From: an uncultured Ignavibacteria bacterium
GTDB lineage: Bacteria > Bacteroidota > Ignavibacteria > Kapaibacteriales > UBA2268
Assembly (NCBI GenBank): GCA_903862655.1
Contig: CAIOZA010000058.1
Location: 1-55,985, forward strand
DNA length: 55,985 nt
Direction: 5' to 3'
In this document: positions 27,811-35,556 of the stretch, piece after piece
Layout: every line of letters begins with the position of its first letter
Numbering within the stretch: the first letter of the stretch is position 1
Made by a program: the position numbers and the translations under genes
Notes under the pieces: generated by a model
Database searches by the model: none
What the model saw: the letters and a program-made list of their open reading frames with translations, nothing else
Told to the model about the DNA's origin: nothing

Positions 27811-28464
27811 ATGAATAAGTATAAATACAAAATATATCTGCAGGCTCTTGCGATGCTTACTGTTCTCAGTTCGTGTGCCTTCCTGCCAAGCCCTGATGAA
27901 TTTGTGCTGGACAAAAGAACAAATTCTCCGATTGAATGCAGAATTCTCAGTACGATAGATTCCGTAGAACAGATAAATGACAGCGAAGTCCTTATTTCTA
28001 ACGGAGGGATTTGCGCTATGAAAAGAGAGGATCTTACTCAATCCCACTTTATGTGCAATATCAACGTAAGTGCTGGCAGTGGCATCCGTTTTTATTTTCG
28101 ATCCGACCCTATAAAATATCGTCAGGATGGCGGAATTGTCTATGAATTCAACGAACGCGGTTCATTCGTTTTTGAGAATGGCGGACATGTTCAAACGGTA
28201 GACAGCATCAGACTTCAACGAAATTTCCCGATTCAGCTTCAGTTTAAACAAGACGGAAGTAAATACTTGATCCTGGCTGATTGCGATACTGTCTATCAGG
28301 GCACTACGACCGTTGCAGCCACAGAATTCATAATTATTAAACCAATAAGCTCAAATGTTACTCTAACCCGTGTACATTTGGATCATATTTTCGAGTACGA
28401 CAAATTCAACGTTCAGAGCAAGAGCGATAAAGAACAGTTACTTGAGAAATTAAGAAACAACTAA
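27811..28464 (+). CDS. Lipoprotein of unknown function, possible concanavalin-like beta-sandwich
   Basis: A lipoprotein signal ends in LSSC (MNKYKYKIYLQALAMLTVLSSC). The ATG at 27811 has AGGAT 4 nt upstream; the ATG at 27799 is in frame but lacks such a site. The C-terminal two thirds have phrases such as SGIRFYFRSDP, GGIVYEFNERGSF and FKQDGSKYLILADCD, reminiscent of the laminarinase/LamG-like fold that often binds sugars. This fold guess is weak. It follows the previous lipoprotein gene by 35 bp and is probably in the same operon. Confidence 0.65.
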   Translation: MNKYKYKIYLQALAMLTVLSSCAFLPSPDEFVLDKRTNSPIECRILSTIDSVEQINDSEVLISNGGICAMKREDLTQSHFMCNINVSAGSGIRFYFRSDPIKYRQDGGIVYEFNERGSFVFENGGHVQTVDSIRLQRNFPIQLQFKQDGSKYLILADCDTVYQGTTTVAATEFIIIKPISSNVTLTRVHLDHIFEYDKFNVQSKSDKEQLLEKLRNN

Positions 28465-28566
28465 AAGCACTGTTTTTAATTTATTCATAAAATTGAAAAT
28501 GGGAGTTGTGCTCTATCCTTACATTTTAATTATTCAGCATTTGTCCAAACATAACAGAGGCAAACA

Positions 28567-29052
28567 ATGAGCAATAAAATAGCAATTTATCCCGGGACAT
28601 TCGATCCGATAACAAACGGACACATCGACGTAATAGAACGTGCAGCTTCTCTGTTCGATAAGGTTATCGTCGTCGTAGCCGTCAACTCAAAAAAAACACA
28701 GTTGTTTTCGGATGAGGAGCGGAAAGATATGGCGAAAACAGCCCTCAGCCATTTACCTAATGTTGAAGTTGATATCTACAATGGTCTTCTGTTGGATTAT
28801 GCCGTTCAGAAAAAAGCGTCTGCTCTTGTTCGCGGTATCAGAGCTGTCTCCGATTTTGAGTATGAATTTCAGCTTGCGTTGATGAACCGGAAGATTGTAC
28901 CAGACATCAAGACATTATTCCTTATGCCCCACGAAAAATATACCTATCTCAATTCCTCGATAATCAGGGAGCTTGCAAGCTTCAAGCAGGATGTGACGGA
29001 GTTTGTGCCTAAGAATGTGTCAGAAATGCTGAAGACGAAGTTCGGGGAGTGA
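28567..29052 (+). CDS. coaD: Phosphopantetheine adenylyltransferase
   Basis: The 161-residue protein has the nucleotidyltransferase motif GTFDPITNGH (TNGH at 16-19) and the C-terminal NSSIIREL, with RGIRAVSDFEYEFQ and LMNRKIVPD between them, all diagnostic of CoaD. It catalyses the fourth step of coenzyme A synthesis (4'-phosphopantetheine to dephospho-CoA). GAGG precedes the ATG. The gene for the next and last step, coaE, lies about 0.66 kb away on the opposite strand. Confidence 0.96.
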   Translation: MSNKIAIYPGTFDPITNGHIDVIERAASLFDKVIVVVAVNSKKTQLFSDEERKDMAKTALSHLPNVEVDIYNGLLLDYAVQKKASALVRGIRAVSDFEYEFQLALMNRKIVPDIKTLFLMPHEKYTYLNSSIIRELASFKQDVTEFVPKNVSEMLKTKFGE

Positions 29053-29087
29053 GGTTTTATTGTCATTTCAGAAGGAGTGTAGTGAAT

Positions 29088-29169
29088 TGTCATTTCGAAC
29101 GAAGTGAGAAATCTCAAATGAATTTAGGAAATAAAAACAGAGATCCCTCTCTGCGCTCGGGATGACAAT
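29088..29169. repeat. Palindromic repeat, unit next to coaD
   Basis: A left arm at 29086-29114 (ATTGTCATTTCGAACG then AAGTGAGAAATCT) faces a right arm at 29141-29169 across a 26-nt loop. About 22 of 29 positions pair. A more degenerate left arm precedes it at about 29060. Confidence 0.82.
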
Positions 29170-29243
29170 ACATGAATACATAGATCCACCGTTAAACACG
29201 GGATGACAGACTAACATGTCATTTCGAACGAAGTGAGAAATCT
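29141..29243. repeat. 103-bp direct repeat, copy A, upstream of the GIY-YIG gene
   Basis: This copy matches 29551-29653 with about eight differences. It consists of a right arm of one palindrome (29141-29169), a spacer containing ATACATGAATACATAGATCC, and a left arm of the next palindrome (29216-29243). Confidence 0.88.
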
Positions 29244-29259
29244 ATAAATCAAGTGAATA

Positions 29260-29547
29260 ATGGATAAAACTTATTATATTTACATATTAACCAACAAATC
29301 AAAAACTCTATATGTTGGAGTTACTAATAATTTGGAAAGAAGAGTTTTTGAGCATAAAAACAAACTATTTGAGGGTTTTACTCAAATATATAATATTTCT
29401 AAATTAGTATATTTTGAGCAAACAAATGATATTAGTTCTGCCATTGCGAGAGAAAAGCAAATAAAGAGCTGGCGAAGAGAGAAGAAGATAAATTTAATTG
29501 AACTTGTTAATCCAAACTGGAATGATTTGAGCTTGGAATGGGTATAG
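29260..29547 (+). CDS. Small GIY-YIG nuclease-domain protein inside a palindromic repeat
   Basis: The 95-residue protein is essentially a bare GIY-YIG domain. It has YYIYILTNKSKTLYVG at the start (the GIY and YIG strands), NNLERRVFEHK with the arginine, and a C-terminal AIAREKQIKSWRREKK with a candidate catalytic glutamate. Stand-alone proteins of this type are frequent in Bacteroidota, with no established cellular role. The ATG lies 16 nt after the left arm of a palindromic repeat and the stop lies 3 nt before its right arm, so the gene fills the loop. Codon use is AT-rich compared with coaD. Confidence 0.9.
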   Translation: MDKTYYIYILTNKSKTLYVGVTNNLERRVFEHKNKLFEGFTQIYNISKLVYFEQTNDISSAIAREKQIKSWRREKKINLIELVNPNWNDLSLEWV

Positions 29548-29550
29548 TTG

Positions 29551-29653
29551 AGATCCCTCTCTACGCTCGGGATGACAATACATGAATACATAGATCCACA
29601 TTTAAACTCGGGATGACAGACTTATATGTCATTTCGAACGTAGTTAGAAATCT
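29551..29653. repeat. 103-bp direct repeat, copy B, downstream of the GIY-YIG gene
   Basis: It starts 3 nt after the nuclease stop and has the same layout as copy A: right arm 29551-29579, spacer, left arm about 29626-29653. A further right arm at 29678-29706 closes a second short palindrome just before coaE. Confidence 0.88.
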
Positions 29654-29677
29654 CAAATAAATAAAGACATAAAACAC

Positions 29678-29706
29678 AGATCCCTCTCTACGCTCGGGAT
29701 GACAAT
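29678..29706. repeat. Terminal right arm of the palindromic repeat array
   Basis: The sequence is nearly identical to the right arms at 29141 and 29551. It pairs with the left arm ending at 29653 across a 24-nt loop and ends 5 nt before the coaE stop. Confidence 0.8.
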
Positions 29707-29711
29707 ACAAA

Positions 29712-30314
29712 TCACATTGCCTTCATAATTTCAACTATCATCAATACGGATCTTTTGAGCTGATCCGGAGTTCCGTTGTTTTCGATATTGAAATCAGCCC
29801 ACTGAGATTTCTTTTCTGGTGGTATTTGTCGGTTTAGCCTGTTCTGAAGCTGAATTGCAGTTATACCGCGGGATTCAGCCCTCTTCTTTACATTATCGAT
29901 AGAAGATGAAACATTCAGAATGTAGTCGAAGCCATCGTCCAGTTCAGCCTCATAGATCAGTGCACTTTCTACGAAAACGAGTTTCTCTCCATTATTTTCG
30001 TATTCTTCAACCAGATTCATCATTTTTTCAATAACCGGGGGGTGAACTATTTTATCCAGCTGATCGAGAAGCTTCTCGGATTCCGGTTTATCCGAAAATA
30101 CTATCGAAGCCAGATAAGAATTGTTCAGCTTTCCATCCTTATACGTATCTGAACCGAATGCCGAAATCAGCTGTTCTCGCACTTTTTCATCGCTATTCAT
30201 AATTTCTTTAGCCAAATCGTCGGTATAAATCACTATAAATCCGGCATCAGCGATTATTTGGGCCGCAGTTGTCTTCCCTGAACCAAACCCACCTGTAATG
30301 CCGATACAAAGCAT
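29712..30314 (-). CDS. coaE: Dephospho-CoA kinase
   Basis: The protein has the P-loop GGFGSGKTT near its N-terminus (IGITGGFGSGKT), followed by IYTDDLAKEIM and VFVESALIYEAELD, typical of CoaE. It phosphorylates dephospho-CoA to coenzyme A. I chose the ATG at 30314, preceded by GGTGAC, because it puts the P-loop at the normal distance; an ATG at 30356 would add a 14-residue acidic extension. It converges with coaD, with a repeat array between them. Confidence 0.92.
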   Translation of the reverse strand: MLCIGITGGFGSGKTTAAQIIADAGFIVIYTDDLAKEIMNSDEKVREQLISAFGSDTYKDGKLNNSYLASIVFSDKPESEKLLDQLDKIVHPPVIEKMMNLVEEYENNGEKLVFVESALIYEAELDDGFDYILNVSSSIDNVKKRAESRGITAIQLQNRLNRQIPPEKKSQWADFNIENNGTPDQLKRSVLMIVEIMKAM

Positions 30315-30425
30315 GTTGTCACCGTTTTCTGATTCAATTTCTTCTTCTTTTTCCATAAATATTATATTTAATTTGGATTTATATTGAAATGTTCTTAATT
30401 TTGTAATCCTGTTTAATACAAAATA

Positions 30426-30497
30426 GGCCCCATAGTGTAACGGTTAGCACACGACCCTTTCAAGGTCGGGGAACGAGTTCAAATCTCGTTGGGGTCA
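30426..30497 (+). tRNA. tRNA-Glu (anticodon UUC)
   Basis: The 72-nt gene folds into a full cloverleaf. The acceptor stem GGCCCCA pairs with TGGGGTC (one G-U), the D arm contains AGTGTAACGGTTAGCAC, the anticodon stem-loop CGACCCTTTCAAGGTCG has TTC in the centre, and the T arm contains GAGTTCAAATCTC. The 3' CCA is not encoded. Confidence 0.95.
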
Positions 30498-30501
30498 CTA
30501 C

Positions 30502-30540
30502 AAGCCTTCTGAGTTAACTCTTAGAAGGTTTTTTTATTTT
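30502..30540 (+). terminator. Terminator after tRNA-Glu
   Basis: CCTTCTGAGTT pairs with AACTCTTAGAAGG (one bulge region) and is followed by a long T-run, 5 nt after the tRNA end. Confidence 0.88.
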
Positions 30541-30695
30541 AGAATATAATAATTATCCCCCGATTTTTATACTTTTCACTTCAAATTTCAAGACTTTTTC
30601 CATTTTATCCTGATTAAATAATCTTTTGTATTTAATTGGTTAATTAGTTAAGTTTGAAATAATGAAGTATAAATTAGAAATCTAATTTTTTTCAA

Positions 30696-31316
30696 ATGAA
30701 AAAAATAATTAATATATTTGCCGGAATTGTCTTCTTCGTACTGATGCAGTCCTTTACATGTGAAGAACCTTGCCAAATCCATGAACCAATGATATATAAA
30801 TATATTGCTATTACTACAGATAATTTGGATAACAACAAAGAATACCAAATAGTCAGCGAAACTAATATTATATATTCCAAGGCTTACGGAATTAGATTAA
30901 CATTATACACAGATATACATGATTCTGTATTAGGGTACAAAAAGGATTATTGCTATGATTTTTCTGCTGATGACAGTATCAGGGTTATTAAAATATTTAC
31001 GTTGAATGACTTTGACAGTGAGCATCCAAAAGACTCAGAAATATCAGAATTTTTTAGATTTTTAGATTATTCAGAAGTACCTGAATTTGCATCTAATGTT
31101 AACCGAAGATCAGTTAGGACATATTTACCTATAAAAGATTATAGTGAAATCATAAAACAAGAAAGCAAAACATTTATTAGAAAAAAAATTGAAGATGATT
31201 TCCTTTTATTCAAATCGCCTCAAAATTTGCAAAATCATCAATTCCGAATAGACATTGAATTCTATAAAGGAAGGATATTGTCTGGTACAACACCAATTGT
31301 AAATTTTATTGAATAG
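30696..31316 (+). CDS. Exported protein of unknown function
   Basis: The 206-residue protein begins with a hydrophobic signal (MKKIINIFAGIVFFVLMQS) followed by FTCEEPC. The cysteine could be lipidated, but the lipobox is poor. The rest is charged and AT-rich in codon use, with no motif I recognise. Its stop is immediately followed by the ATG of the next gene, so the two are co-transcribed. Confidence 0.65.
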   Translation: MKKIINIFAGIVFFVLMQSFTCEEPCQIHEPMIYKYIAITTDNLDNNKEYQIVSETNIIYSKAYGIRLTLYTDIHDSVLGYKKDYCYDFSADDSIRVIKIFTLNDFDSEHPKDSEISEFFRFLDYSEVPEFASNVNRRSVRTYLPIKDYSEIIKQESKTFIRKKIEDDFLLFKSPQNLQNHQFRIDIEFYKGRILSGTTPIVNFIE

Positions 31317-32120
31317 ATGAAAACAGTCATATTCATTATCGTTTGTTCAGTCATTTATCAGCTAACTACTCAGAATTGCGAGGGAGCCGTTCGAGATAGT
31401 GCAAGGGACATTGGTTTGCTTGTCAGAACAAATATTGGGTTTATAATGCCGATGAATAAATCCCAAACATATAATCGTGCAACCGATTTGATGTATAATA
31501 ATTTAGAGGATTATGTTACTTTTTTTCGAATTTTTGATGCCACTTTATTTTTTTATAAATACCTTGGAGTTGAGCTTAGTTGGAAGTTCTCTCCTCAAAA
31601 TGGAGATTGGAAACCGGGACTCGACAATGAAATATCAACAATGTATCCGGATTTTTACAAGGATTATCCATCTCTAACCTTTGATGATATGAAACAGCAA
31701 AATATAATGTTTGGTCTCAATTCAAAGATTAAATTGGCAAACATTTTTATTTATCCTCGATTTTTGGTTGGAGGTACCGTATTGGCAGAAAATGAAGCGG
31801 CTTATGAATTAAAAGCAAAAAATAGTAATCAAACATATGTGGTGTCATATCTTCAAAATACTTCGAATAAATTTTCTTTCACATACAATGCTGGGTTCAG
31901 CTTAGTCTATTTTTTCTTAAATAATGTGGGTGTTAATTTTGATTTTGATTATTACCAATTTTACAACAAAATGAATTATGAAATAACAAATACAAACATG
32001 GTTACTATGGAAAAAACAAAAGAAATTTTTAATTATAGTGGTACAAAGAGATATTTCAGCATCGGAATCGGATTGAATTATTTTGTTTCATTCCAGAGAA
32101 GCAAGAAAAAGGTAAAATAA
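31317..32120 (+). CDS. Probable outer-membrane beta-barrel protein
   Basis: A signal peptide (about 1-24) is followed by about 240 residues rich in aromatic amino acids in alternating patterns, such as NIFIYPRFLVGGTVL, FTYNAGFSLVYFFLNNVGVN and YFSIGIGLNYFVSFQR near the end. These fit a small beta-barrel of the PorT/OmpA-barrel kind. The start codon directly abuts the previous stop. No substrate or partner can be named beyond the neighbour. Confidence 0.68.
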   Translation: MKTVIFIIVCSVIYQLTTQNCEGAVRDSARDIGLLVRTNIGFIMPMNKSQTYNRATDLMYNNLEDYVTFFRIFDATLFFYKYLGVELSWKFSPQNGDWKPGLDNEISTMYPDFYKDYPSLTFDDMKQQNIMFGLNSKIKLANIFIYPRFLVGGTVLAENEAAYELKAKNSNQTYVVSYLQNTSNKFSFTYNAGFSLVYFFLNNVGVNFDFDYYQFYNKMNYEITNTNMVTMEKTKEIFNYSGTKRYFSIGIGLNYFVSFQRSKKKVK

Positions 32121-32146
32121 CTCCTCCGACATCAGGCTTTCAACTT

Positions 32147-32419
32147 TTAACTTTCTACTGATTTCCTCGGCAAAAACTTTGCCAGATACCATATCACCAA
32201 TGGAGCAAGGATGTAAACAATAAGCTCTGTATAATCATAAGTGTCAAAATATTTATAATAATCAGCTGCCGGGATAAAAAAGTAATTATAAATCAATGTA
32301 AACGGATTGAAAAACTCAGGCTTATATTTAAATGGTGAATCCAGTAAAATAAACCGGACAATATTCATCACAATCCAAAGATAATAAAATTCTTTAAGCT
32401 TTTGAGATTTTGTTTTCAT
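32147..32419 (-). CDS. Small membrane protein of unknown function
   Basis: The 90-residue protein has two hydrophobic segments (about residues 11-26 and 66-83) separated by an aromatic, proline-rich loop. No family is recognised. It is convergent to the beta-barrel gene and 43 bp downstream of the FISUMP lipoprotein gene on the same strand. Confidence 0.55.
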   Translation of the reverse strand: MKTKSQKLKEFYYLWIVMNIVRFILLDSPFKYKPEFFNPFTLIYNYFFIPAADYYKYFDTYDYTELIVYILAPLVIWYLAKFLPRKSVES

Positions 32420-32462
32420 TTTTTTCCTTTACAACTTTATGAACTTTATACTTTCTACTGTT

Positions 32463-33119
32463 TCAGTCTCTGATACATCTTACCGACAGCCCATCTAATT
32501 TATAGCCGACTTCACAAGTAATACGTTCACTATTGCTGTTCATAGATCTGTTCCAGGCATTTGTTACATCGATCTCCGTAGAAGTCCACCAGTAGCCATA
32601 GTTGCTGATTTGTATATCGGTTCGCAGGTAATATCGCCAGCCACCAGGCAGAGCCGTGAAACCACTTTCGTTTGTTCCTCCTGTGTTTGGGCTCTTCCAG
32701 TGAGTAGTTCCGGCTTCTTTAAGCTTACCGCCGGCTAAATCATCTTTTCCAAGATAATTTGAAAGTTCAATCCACTCCTTTTCACTAGCTACGTGCCATC
32801 CAGCCGGAGCCAATCCCCGGGGGTCATTAACAGCATACCAGTTATAAAGCTTCCCATAAATCGCTCCCATTGCAGAATCGTTACCTATAAAGCAGCATGC
32901 TCCGGTTGTTAATTTCTCCCATTTATCAGGATCGGCAACCATTGGAATCGGATCGCCGTTGCGGTAGTGATCAACGTCCAGATTCTTCTTCATCCAGACC
33001 TGTTTGCCTATACTCACGGTTGTAGAATCGTGTTGATTATGAGCAGATCTGTTGTCCCCGCAACCTGTGACTAGAAAAGAAATTATTACGACAAACAGAA
33101 GCAAAGTTTTGAAATACAT
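32463..33119 (-). CDS. Lipoprotein with FISUMP domain (Fibrobacter major paralogous domain)
   Basis: The signal ends in the lipobox VTGC (cysteine at about 20). The domain then shows the FISUMP landmarks: IGKQVWMKKNLDVDHYRNGD, GAIYGKLYNWYAVND, GLAPAGWHVASEKEW, GGTNESGFTALPGG and YWWTSTE, ending GLSVRCIRD. The family is common in Bacteroidota and Fibrobacterota surface proteins. Its function is not established, although it resembles formylglycine-enzyme/C-type-lectin-like folds. Confidence 0.9.
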   Translation of the reverse strand: MYFKTLLLFVVIISFLVTGCGDNRSAHNQHDSTTVSIGKQVWMKKNLDVDHYRNGDPIPMVADPDKWEKLTTGACCFIGNDSAMGAIYGKLYNWYAVNDPRGLAPAGWHVASEKEWIELSNYLGKDDLAGGKLKEAGTTHWKSPNTGGTNESGFTALPGGWRYYLRTDIQISNYGYWWTSTEIDVTNAWNRSMNSNSERITCEVGYKLDGLSVRCIRD

Positions 33120-33322
33120 TTCGAACCCAATTGAAATTTAAATTGTATTCATTTATTACAAATATAGCAATTATCAACCTAAAGTTACGATAATCAATAC
33201 GATAGTTTGTACTATTAAAGATTAGTACTAAAATTAGTAAATATAGCAAATCAATTTTTTTATGCAAAATAATCTCTTATCTTAGTAAGTTCTAAAACGT
33301 TTATCTATCACAAAATTAATAA

Positions 33323-33330
33323 TAAATTTG
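33323..33330 (+). promoter_or_regulatory. Possible -7 promoter box upstream of moeA
   Basis: TAAATTTG matches the Bacteroidota -7 consensus TAnnTTTG and lies 20 nt before the moeA ATG. The -33 box is not clear (TTTA near 33299), so this is tentative. Confidence 0.35.
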
Positions 33331-33350
33331 AATATTGATTCAGGAATTGT

Positions 33351-34562
33351 ATGTTAACATATAAACAGGCTTTAGATAAAGTATTCGATCAAATTTCTTT
33401 GCTACCAAAGTTAGAAGAACAGGTTAATCTCCTCGATTCTGTTGGCAGAGTATTAGCCGAAGATGTAATATCAGATGTAAACTTACCTCCCTTTGATAAC
33501 TCATCGATGGATGGTTATGTTATTAAATATAATCCTGATATTCGGGCTTGGAATGTTATAGGGGAATTGTCTGCAGGGAATTATCAGGAATTTGAAGTTG
33601 ATTATAATAAGACAGTCAGCATAATGACAGGTGCTAAATTGCCCAAGGGAGCAGACACAGTAATACCCGTTGAAAACTGTATAATTTCCGGAAATAAAAT
33701 TACAGTGAGTGAAAATTATGCTCTGAAAAGAGGAAAAAATGCGCGGCTACTGGGTGAAGATATCAAGAATAATTCTGTTGCTATAAGCAGGGGAACTTTA
33801 ATAAAATCGAGCAACATAAGTTTGGCAGCAGCTTGCGGTAAGTCATTTCTTTCTGTATTTGCTAAATTAAAAATCGGAGTATTTGCCACTGGCGATGAAC
33901 TTGTTTCGATTGATACTGTTCCAGTAAATGATCAGATCAGGTCATCTAATCTTTCGACTTTGACGGCAATGGTAAATGAAATGAATATGGAGCCAGTTGT
34001 TTTTGGTTTTATAAAGGATAAATTAGAATTAATAGAATCCAAAATCTCTCAAGCCTTGTCCACTGATATTGACATATTAATAACATCAGGCGGAGTTTCG
34101 GTTGGCAAATTCGACTTTATGCAGGAGGCATTAATAAATATGGGTGCAGATATTCTGTTCTGGAAAGTGAATATTAAGCCAGGTAAACCCTTTCTTTTCA
34201 GTACATTTAAAATCGGTTCAAAAATTATTCCTATCTTTAGCCTGCCCGGCAACCCTCTGTCATGCTTTGTAAATTTTCAATTGTTCGTCAAGCAGGCACT
34301 TTTGATGCATTATGGAATAAAATCCACAAATCATTTTACTGCAAAATTAAAATCATCAGCACAAAAAGGTGATAACAAACTACATTTTACTATGGCTGAA
34401 TCGAGCTTTGATATTGAACATGGCTATTTTGAAGTTGATAGTGCAGGTTCACAGTCATCAGGCTCAATGTCAACTATGAGTAAATCAGATTGTATGTATT
34501 TATTCCCTGAAGAATTAACTATGTTAAGCAAAGGAGACTGGGTAGAATGTATAAGGATATAA
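33351..34562 (+). CDS. moeA: Molybdopterin molybdotransferase MoeA
   Basis: The 403-residue protein inserts molybdate into adenylylated molybdopterin, the last step of Mo-cofactor synthesis. Recognisable pieces are GRVLAEDV, LPPFDNSSMDGYVI, SIMTGAKLPKGADTVIPVE, GVFATGDELV, ITSGGVSVGKFDF and FSLPGNPLSCF. The length is normal for MoeA. Its 3' end overlaps mobA by 16 nt, so the pair is translationally coupled. No molybdoenzyme gene is visible in the window. Confidence 0.95.
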   Translation: MLTYKQALDKVFDQISLLPKLEEQVNLLDSVGRVLAEDVISDVNLPPFDNSSMDGYVIKYNPDIRAWNVIGELSAGNYQEFEVDYNKTVSIMTGAKLPKGADTVIPVENCIISGNKITVSENYALKRGKNARLLGEDIKNNSVAISRGTLIKSSNISLAAACGKSFLSVFAKLKIGVFATGDELVSIDTVPVNDQIRSSNLSTLTAMVNEMNMEPVVFGFIKDKLELIESKISQALSTDIDILITSGGVSVGKFDFMQEALINMGADILFWKVNIKPGKPFLFSTFKIGSKIIPIFSLPGNPLSCFVNFQLFVKQALLMHYGIKSTNHFTAKLKSSAQKGDNKLHFTMAESSFDIEHGYFEVDSAGSQSSGSMSTMSKSDCMYLFPEELTMLSKGDWVECIRI

Positions 34563-35188
34563 CAGGGATTATTCTCTCAGGTGGCAAAAGTATCAGAATG
34601 GGTGAGAACAAGTCCTTTCTTAAAATAGGAGAAATTACAGTTATTGACCATATAAGCAATCTTATGAAGTCAATCTTCAGTGAGGTTATTATTGTTACGA
34701 ATGAACCCCACTTATATCAGTACTTGAATCTAAAAACTTTTCCTGATATTTATCAAAACATTGGTCCCATTGCCGGCATTCACTCGGGTTTGATGAATAG
34801 CAGGACAGAGAAAAATTTCGTTATTTCCTGTGATATACCGTTGATGAATGCGCAAATGATAAAGAGTATCGTTGATTTCAAATCAGATGCAATCTGCGTA
34901 GTTCCAAAAGCGGACGGCTTCCTTCAGCAGCTGTGTGCTGTTTATAGCAAGTCTTTGACTTCTGCTATAGAGGAAATTATCACAGCAGACAATAATGATG
35001 AAACAAGAGATTCATCACAAACAAAGAGGAAGTGCAAGATTCACAACCTTATTAGTTCTGTACCATCAAGTATCATAGAGAACATCGAAACTCTGAACGG
35101 CTACCATTCAGATATTTTCCTCAACATGAATAAGCCCGAGGACTATTCACTAATCCTGTCAATTCTTTCAGGAATTAAGCCTGTATAA
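34547..35188 (+). CDS. mobA: Molybdenum cofactor guanylyltransferase MobA
   Basis: The 213-residue protein starts with the nucleotidyltransferase signature GIILSGGKSIRMGENKSFL, then GPIAGIHSGL and the metal-binding VISCDIPLMN. MobA attaches GMP to Mo-molybdopterin to form the bis-MGD cofactor used by DMSO-reductase-family enzymes such as nitrate reductase or formate dehydrogenase. It is co-transcribed with moeA. Confidence 0.92.
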   Translation: MYKDITGIILSGGKSIRMGENKSFLKIGEITVIDHISNLMKSIFSEVIIVTNEPHLYQYLNLKTFPDIYQNIGPIAGIHSGLMNSRTEKNFVISCDIPLMNAQMIKSIVDFKSDAICVVPKADGFLQQLCAVYSKSLTSAIEEIITADNNDETRDSSQTKRKCKIHNLISSVPSSIIENIETLNGYHSDIFLNMNKPEDYSLILSILSGIKPV

Positions 35189-35215
35189 ATCTATTATTCC
35201 AAACAGCTCCCAATC

Positions 35216-35448
35216 CTTGACCGCATGGGGGGTTGGTTCATTCTCTTTAAAGTAATATGGAATCAATAGCCACGAGCTTTAGCTCGTGGAAATATTTCTA
35301 ATTATTTTCATCGACTTTAGTCGAAATTGAACGTTGTGTGGGGATAAATCCCCAAATAAAATCATTTTTTCTTTTCACCACTAGCTAAAGCTCGTGGCTA
35401 TTCATTGATTTACTAAGAATGAACCAGCCCTGCTTGACCGCATGGGGG
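35216..35448. repeat. MITE-like composite palindromic repeat, copy 2, with flanking direct repeats
   Basis: The element (about 35231-35430) has terminal inverted repeats GGTTGGTTCATTCT and AGAATGAACCAGCC (one mismatch). Inside are CACGAGCTTTAGCTCGTG, GACTTTAGTC and GGGGATAAATCCCC palindromes. A 16-bp exact direct repeat (CTTGACCGCATGGGGG) flanks it at 35216-35231 and 35433-35448. There is no reading frame. The 368-bp gap between mobA and the terminator at 35505 holds little else. Confidence 0.85.
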
Positions 35449-35504
35449 AAGAACTTAAGAAATGATGATCCTGTTATGACACCCGTGCAGTAAGGACATA
35501 AATA

Positions 35505-35533
35505 AAAAGGGCTGCCAATTTAGCAACCCTTTG
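35505..35533 (-). terminator. Terminator of the repeat lipoprotein gene
   Basis: AAAGGGCTGC pairs with GCAACCCTTT (one mismatch) 24 nt beyond the stop of the leftward gene; the minus strand continues into T-rich sequence. Confidence 0.8.
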
Positions 35534-35556
35534 ATAAATAAGAAGATTAAAAAGAA

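Noticed and set aside
33120-33350. Molybdenum-cofactor riboswitch before moeA
   Set aside because: The region is AT-rich, shows no stable multi-stem structure by eye, and this riboswitch class is not expected in this lineage.
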